From contig JBNKUQ010000115.1 of NCBI GenBank assembly GCA_050298695.1, positions 1 through 8,659 on the forward strand: DNA of 8,659 nucleotides, read 5' to 3'. A program made the translations under genes and the position numbers. Numbering within the stretch: the stretch's first letter is position 1; every line of letters starts with the position of its first letter. This DNA is from CANLBN01 sp050298695. GTDB lineage: Bacteria; Pseudomonadota; Gammaproteobacteria; Pseudomonadales; Cellvibrionaceae. Positions 7,401 to 8,659 of this stretch are shown here, piece after piece. The notes below the pieces were generated by a model that had not been told where the DNA came from, searched no databases, and saw nothing but the letters and a program-made list of their open reading frames with translations.

Positions 7401-8169
7401 TAACGATAATCATTGGGCGTTACAACAAACCATTACGGCTACAAACCCTACAACATCGTCTTATTTTGGGCGGGCAGTGGCTATTAATGAAAACCACCTA
7501 GCCATCGGCTCTCCTGGTACTGATGCCGATACGGTTAGTAACAGTGGTGTGGTTTATCTTTATCAATTACAGGACATGGTGTGGACGCAAATTCAACATA
7601 TAGAAGCTGCTAATGCTGATAGTGGTGATGGTTTTGGTTCTGTTATTGCGCTTGCTGGTGGTACCCTGGCGATATCAGCTTTGGGTGAAGATAGCGAATT
7701 TAGTATTGATCCAAGTGATAATACGCTCAATGATGCAGGCGCTGTCTACGTATTTGAATACGATCAAATTGATTGGCAGCAAACCGCTTTCCTAAAAGCC
7801 TCTACTGCCGGAGCGGGGGACGCCTTTGGTACGAGCTTGAGCTTATCAAACAATCGCCTAGCAGTTGGTGCGCCGAATGAAGATAGCCTGGATTCAGATA
7901 ATCAAAACAATGATAGTAATGCCAATATCAATGCCGGTGCCGTTTACTTTTATGATCTGCTTAGGTCTCAAGAAAACCAAAGTGATTATATCAAGTCGCC
8001 TGGCGTGAATCCTATTCAAAACTTGGGTACAGAACAGTTATTTGGTAGTGCAATAGTCCTAACGGGTGATCGATTAGTTGTTGGTGCACCTGGAGAAAAA
8101 AGTGCGTTCCCAAATAACTCTGTGGATACCTCTGCAAATAAGGCAGGTGCAGTGTTCAGTTTTAAATGA
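4471..8169 (+). CDS. Outer-membrane-type lipoprotein S8 (subtilisin-like) serine protease with cadherin and seven-unit FG-GAP propeller domains (1232 aa)
   Basis: Residues 1-18 are a lipoprotein signal peptide with lipobox LTAC; C19 would be lipidated, followed by a GGGGGG/Ser/Asn tether. The n-region (MFNNCYF) has no Lys or Arg, which is unusual. Residues about 40-155 are a beta-sandwich with a DDGVYTG motif (111-117). About 160-255 look like an S8 propeptide (ending near SVQLNPEVES). The catalytic domain spans about 280-560: Asp D306 in VIDFGF, His H330 in HGTGVAS, oxyanion Asn N426 in AAAGN and Ser S522 in NGTSFATP, so all key residues are present. Residues 588-690 resemble a true cadherin repeat (NTGEIY, DFDFDT, LSVRVSGDDG). 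Residues 691-790 are a cadherin-like beta-sandwich ending YTVNIIR, and 791-1232 form seven FG-GAP units. Fourteen cysteines lie between the tether and residue 690, none in the propeller. It probably cleaves extracellular proteins while membrane-anchored; autoprocessing is inferred, and the substrate is unknown. It is probably co-transcribed with the gene at 975-4421. Confidence 0.92.
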   Translation: MFNNCYFLILSTTLLLTACGGGGGGSNSNGSSQSNLTISDEPPSLERLTSTPFAISPSQGLQAVSFSIRIDGDTTLINEVVLDEVDEAGSVLSNRIVSLNDEGIGSDPRADDGVYTGTVDLQGIEGDVRYFQARLIQDENESVSNIYSFWVSECPQVAPSPDKDALLIDRDNNARVYNNQLVMTLALEQAPNLSEMESLANTVKGTIVGCVPLLRQYLVELNQPLETVNALKNTAQILSESKSISSVQLNPEVESQAFIGSEPNDSFYCKAGFTRGCQWYLPRVRAPEAWNVIGGGDETFGAAVIDFGFNCDHEDIDCGIVATTPDHIDHGTGVASLITATADNGDGIAGVAWNTRLLPFSLLRDNASEGGSQYKLSEQIIATLTESSSRIINISASANTDPNEQIKEALCAAIAQGRLIVAAAGNVANENCEADVYPARYNTIGQCDNGVDLQSGLLVVGASDFDNNLAEWNTSDGKVCSNRRHVDVFAPGKDIVTAGIDPRCEEGGVCNNNVYTNKNGTSFATPLVSGAALLLWSQSPNLRPAQIHDQIVSNASLLTQEENDLRIHTKDERMVGKRLLDIYWSLAAPERVSVQPASPSVREGCAGLDRERHIAAVTVIDPGKVNYTYTLQNTVPFRINENTGEIYPLTDPTQCDFDFDTAQRHELSVRVSGDDGTVFTETVVIDVLELPSLTSLSLNGVTLNQPFNPSRYEYAANVSYLTSHVSINADIIDPAQQIRVNGIAVESGQPSFPVSLTAHNDNPNEISISVMNAAGNAQSTYTVNIIRSTNTDIAYLKAPNTSDDQITIDAEDHFGYSLAADNTTLVVGVPGEGSTNSNPLDDTANNAGAVYVYDRNSDGDWSTPHYIKSPNPSADDRFGASVALSGNTLVVGAPSDASNTQMLADKNNNAADAGAIYIYSRSGSDWTFSHYLKSPNPEAGDHFGEAIAIYNNQIVIGAPLKDQTGQADAGVVYVAELNDNHWALQQTITATNPTTSSYFGRAVAINENHLAIGSPGTDADTVSNSGVVYLYQLQDMVWTQIQHIEAANADSGDGFGSVIALAGGTLAISALGEDSEFSIDPSDNTLNDAGAVYVFEYDQIDWQQTAFLKASTAGAGDAFGTSLSLSNNRLAVGAPNEDSLDSDNQNNDSNANINAGAVYFYDLLRSQENQSDYIKSPGVNPIQNLGTEQLFGSAIVLTGDRLVVGAPGEKSAFPNNSVDTSANKAGAVFSFK
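6904..8166 (+). repeat. Seven FG-GAP units forming a predicted beta-propeller, protease lipoprotein
   Basis: FG pairs occur at residues 814, 878, 943, 999, 1055, 1119 and 1191, spaced 64, 65, 56, 56, 64 and 72. Each is followed by LxxxxxLVVGAPxxD-type strands and by AGAVYVY-type strands. Linkers such as YIKSPNPSADDRFG and YLKSPNPEAGDHFG are well conserved. Asp/Asn-rich loops (for example near residues 900-915 and 1140-1155) could bind calcium as in integrin alpha chains, but no strict DxDxDG is seen. The DNA of units 2 and 7 shares GTTGTTGGTGCACCT (7138-7152 and 8077-8091). Confidence 0.88.
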
Positions 8170-8174
8170 TTGAC

Positions 8175-8213
8175 TTATAAGCTGATACTATTGATATCAT
8201 CTGGTGCTTATAA
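8175..8213 (+). terminator. Inverted repeat after the protease gene, possible transcript end
   Basis: TTATAAGC (8175-8182) pairs perfectly with GCTTATAA (8206-8213). Inside it TGATA (8183-8187) pairs with TATCA (8195-8199), leaving a 6-nt bulge on the 3' side (8200-8205). It begins 6 nt after the stop codon. There is no T-run after it, so it may protect the mRNA 3' end rather than terminate. Confidence 0.35.
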
Positions 8214-8343
8214 AAAGGATAATCTCTCACAACCATTTCAGATATTGCTTACAGCAAAAAACCTAATAAACGTCCAGAATGGCATCATATTCAACGTGTG
8301 TAAAAATATAATGTGACATAGCTCTCCTTTGGCCACTTTATCT

Positions 8344-8372
8344 TTGATAACTTGGCTGGAGATGAGTAAAAT
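8344..8372 (+). promoter_or_regulatory. Sigma70-like promoter
   Basis: TTGATA (8344-8349) and TAAAAT (8367-8372) each match the consensus at five of six bases and are separated by exactly 17 bp. Transcription would start near 8379-8380, giving a leader of about 90 nt for the gene at 8470 that includes the terminator hairpin at 8396-8419. Confidence 0.55.
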
Positions 8373-8395
8373 TCCCGTTGAATGTAGCCATGCCT

Positions 8396-8419
8396 GTTCA
8401 CTAAGGTGAACGCTTTTTT
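8396..8419 (+). terminator. Rho-independent terminator
   Basis: GTTCAC (8396-8401) pairs perfectly with GTGAAC (8406-8411) around the tetraloop TAAG, followed by GC and six T. This is a compact standard intrinsic terminator on the + strand. It could end the lipoprotein operon transcript about 230 nt after the protease stop, or act as an attenuator for the downstream gene, since a good promoter lies just before it. Confidence 0.75.
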
Positions 8420-8469
8420 AACGATCATAAGTGATTTCAAACAGGGACAACCACTAGAGGGAACTACCC

Positions 8470-8659
8470 ATGTTAATCAGACAACTTGCTTTACCCTATA
8501 GCCTCCATCAACAAATGGTTGGCTTTGTCGATAGAAAACACTGTCTACTCATTACCCGCAGCAACTACCAACTTCCTCTGGCCCTTAAATCCATTAGTCA
8601 GCGAGTGGGTTCCTTTGCAGCACTCACACAGTTTAGGAGCATCGCGAGACAACTAAACA
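8470..8659 (+). CDS. Start of an unrecognised gene, cut by the window end
   Basis: ATG 8470 has GAGGG (8457-8461) 8 nt upstream, an in-frame stop at 8455-8457 excludes an earlier start, and the frame stays open for 63 codons to the window edge. The N-terminus reads MLIRQLALPYSLHQQM and continues through a hydrophobic strand (CLLITR) to a basic segment with SISQRVGSFAALTQFRSIAR. There is no signal peptide and no clear membrane segment, so the visible part looks cytoplasmic. Arg and Lys are frequent and acidic residues nearly absent (one Asp, no Glu in 63), which could suit nucleic-acid or membrane-surface contact, but no known domain is recognised. Its own promoter-like sequence and the terminator upstream suggest a transcription unit separate from the lipoprotein operon. 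Confidence 0.6.
   Translation, partial: MLIRQLALPYSLHQQMVGFVDRKHCLLITRSNYQLPLALKSISQRVGSFAALTQFRSIARQLN

Larger units (their letters stand above)
8170..8469 (+). other. Non-coding gap after the protease gene
   Basis: No start-to-stop frame of useful length is present here. It contains an inverted repeat directly after the protease stop codon, a lone TATAAT at 8307-8312 without a good -35, a sigma70-like promoter at 8344-8372, an intrinsic terminator at 8396-8419 and the ribosome binding site of the next gene (GAGGG, 8457-8461). Confidence 0.6.

Noticed and set aside
8223..8303. 26-codon stretch between stops ending KKPNKRPEWHHIQRV
   Set aside because: It has no ATG, GTG or TTG start and no ribosome binding site; it could be a gene remnant but there is not enough to support one.
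8390..8460. Possible integron attC-type or mobile-element end
   Set aside because: The inverted repeat here is explained by an intrinsic terminator with a six-T run, and the attC core sequences (RYYYAAC and GTTRRRY) are not in the required arrangement.

Overview
The window looks like a low-GC gammaproteobacterium, probably marine (Alteromonadales- or Oceanospirillales-like). The clues are AT-rich coding DNA, AGGAG-type ribosome binding sites, two lipoproteins beginning Cys-Gly-Gly-Gly-Gly, and FG-GAP propellers whose blade linkers read like YIKSPNPxAxDxFG. This placement is an inference from style; no taxonomic marker is present.

Layout, all on the + strand. (1) 2-753: a run of three small genes, namely the 3' part of a small exported protein (2-298) and two short helical cytoplasmic proteins (348-548 and 580-753). 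The last two share a KKE[VI]xL core and may be diverged duplicates. (2) 754-974: a non-coding gap with a long imperfect hairpin (795-832), AT-rich promoter-like DNA (878-942) and a palindrome over the ribosome binding site. (3) 975-8169: two giant lipoprotein genes separated by 49 bp, probably one operon. The first encodes 1148 aa: lipobox, Asn/Ser/Gly tether, about six cadherin-like beta-sandwich repeats and a C-terminal seven-unit FG-GAP beta-propeller. The second encodes 1232 aa: lipobox, beta-sandwich domain, propeptide-like region, a complete S8 (subtilisin) protease domain (D306/H330/N426/S522), a cadherin-type repeat, a cadherin-like beta-sandwich and again a seven-unit propeller. (4) 8170-8469: a gap with an inverted repeat after the protease gene, a good sigma70-type promoter and a clear intrinsic terminator. 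(5) 8470 to the window end: the start of a gene I do not recognise.

How the genes may work together (inference): the two lipoproteins share the same tether-sandwich-propeller plan but differ in that only one carries a protease. They look like a co-expressed outer-membrane pair, one adhesive or binding and one proteolytic. Cysteine pairs are confined to loops and to the protease half, which fits an oxidising, extracytoplasmic location. Nothing in the sequence reveals the substrate. No tRNA, rRNA, CRISPR array, complete insertion sequence or attachment site was found.
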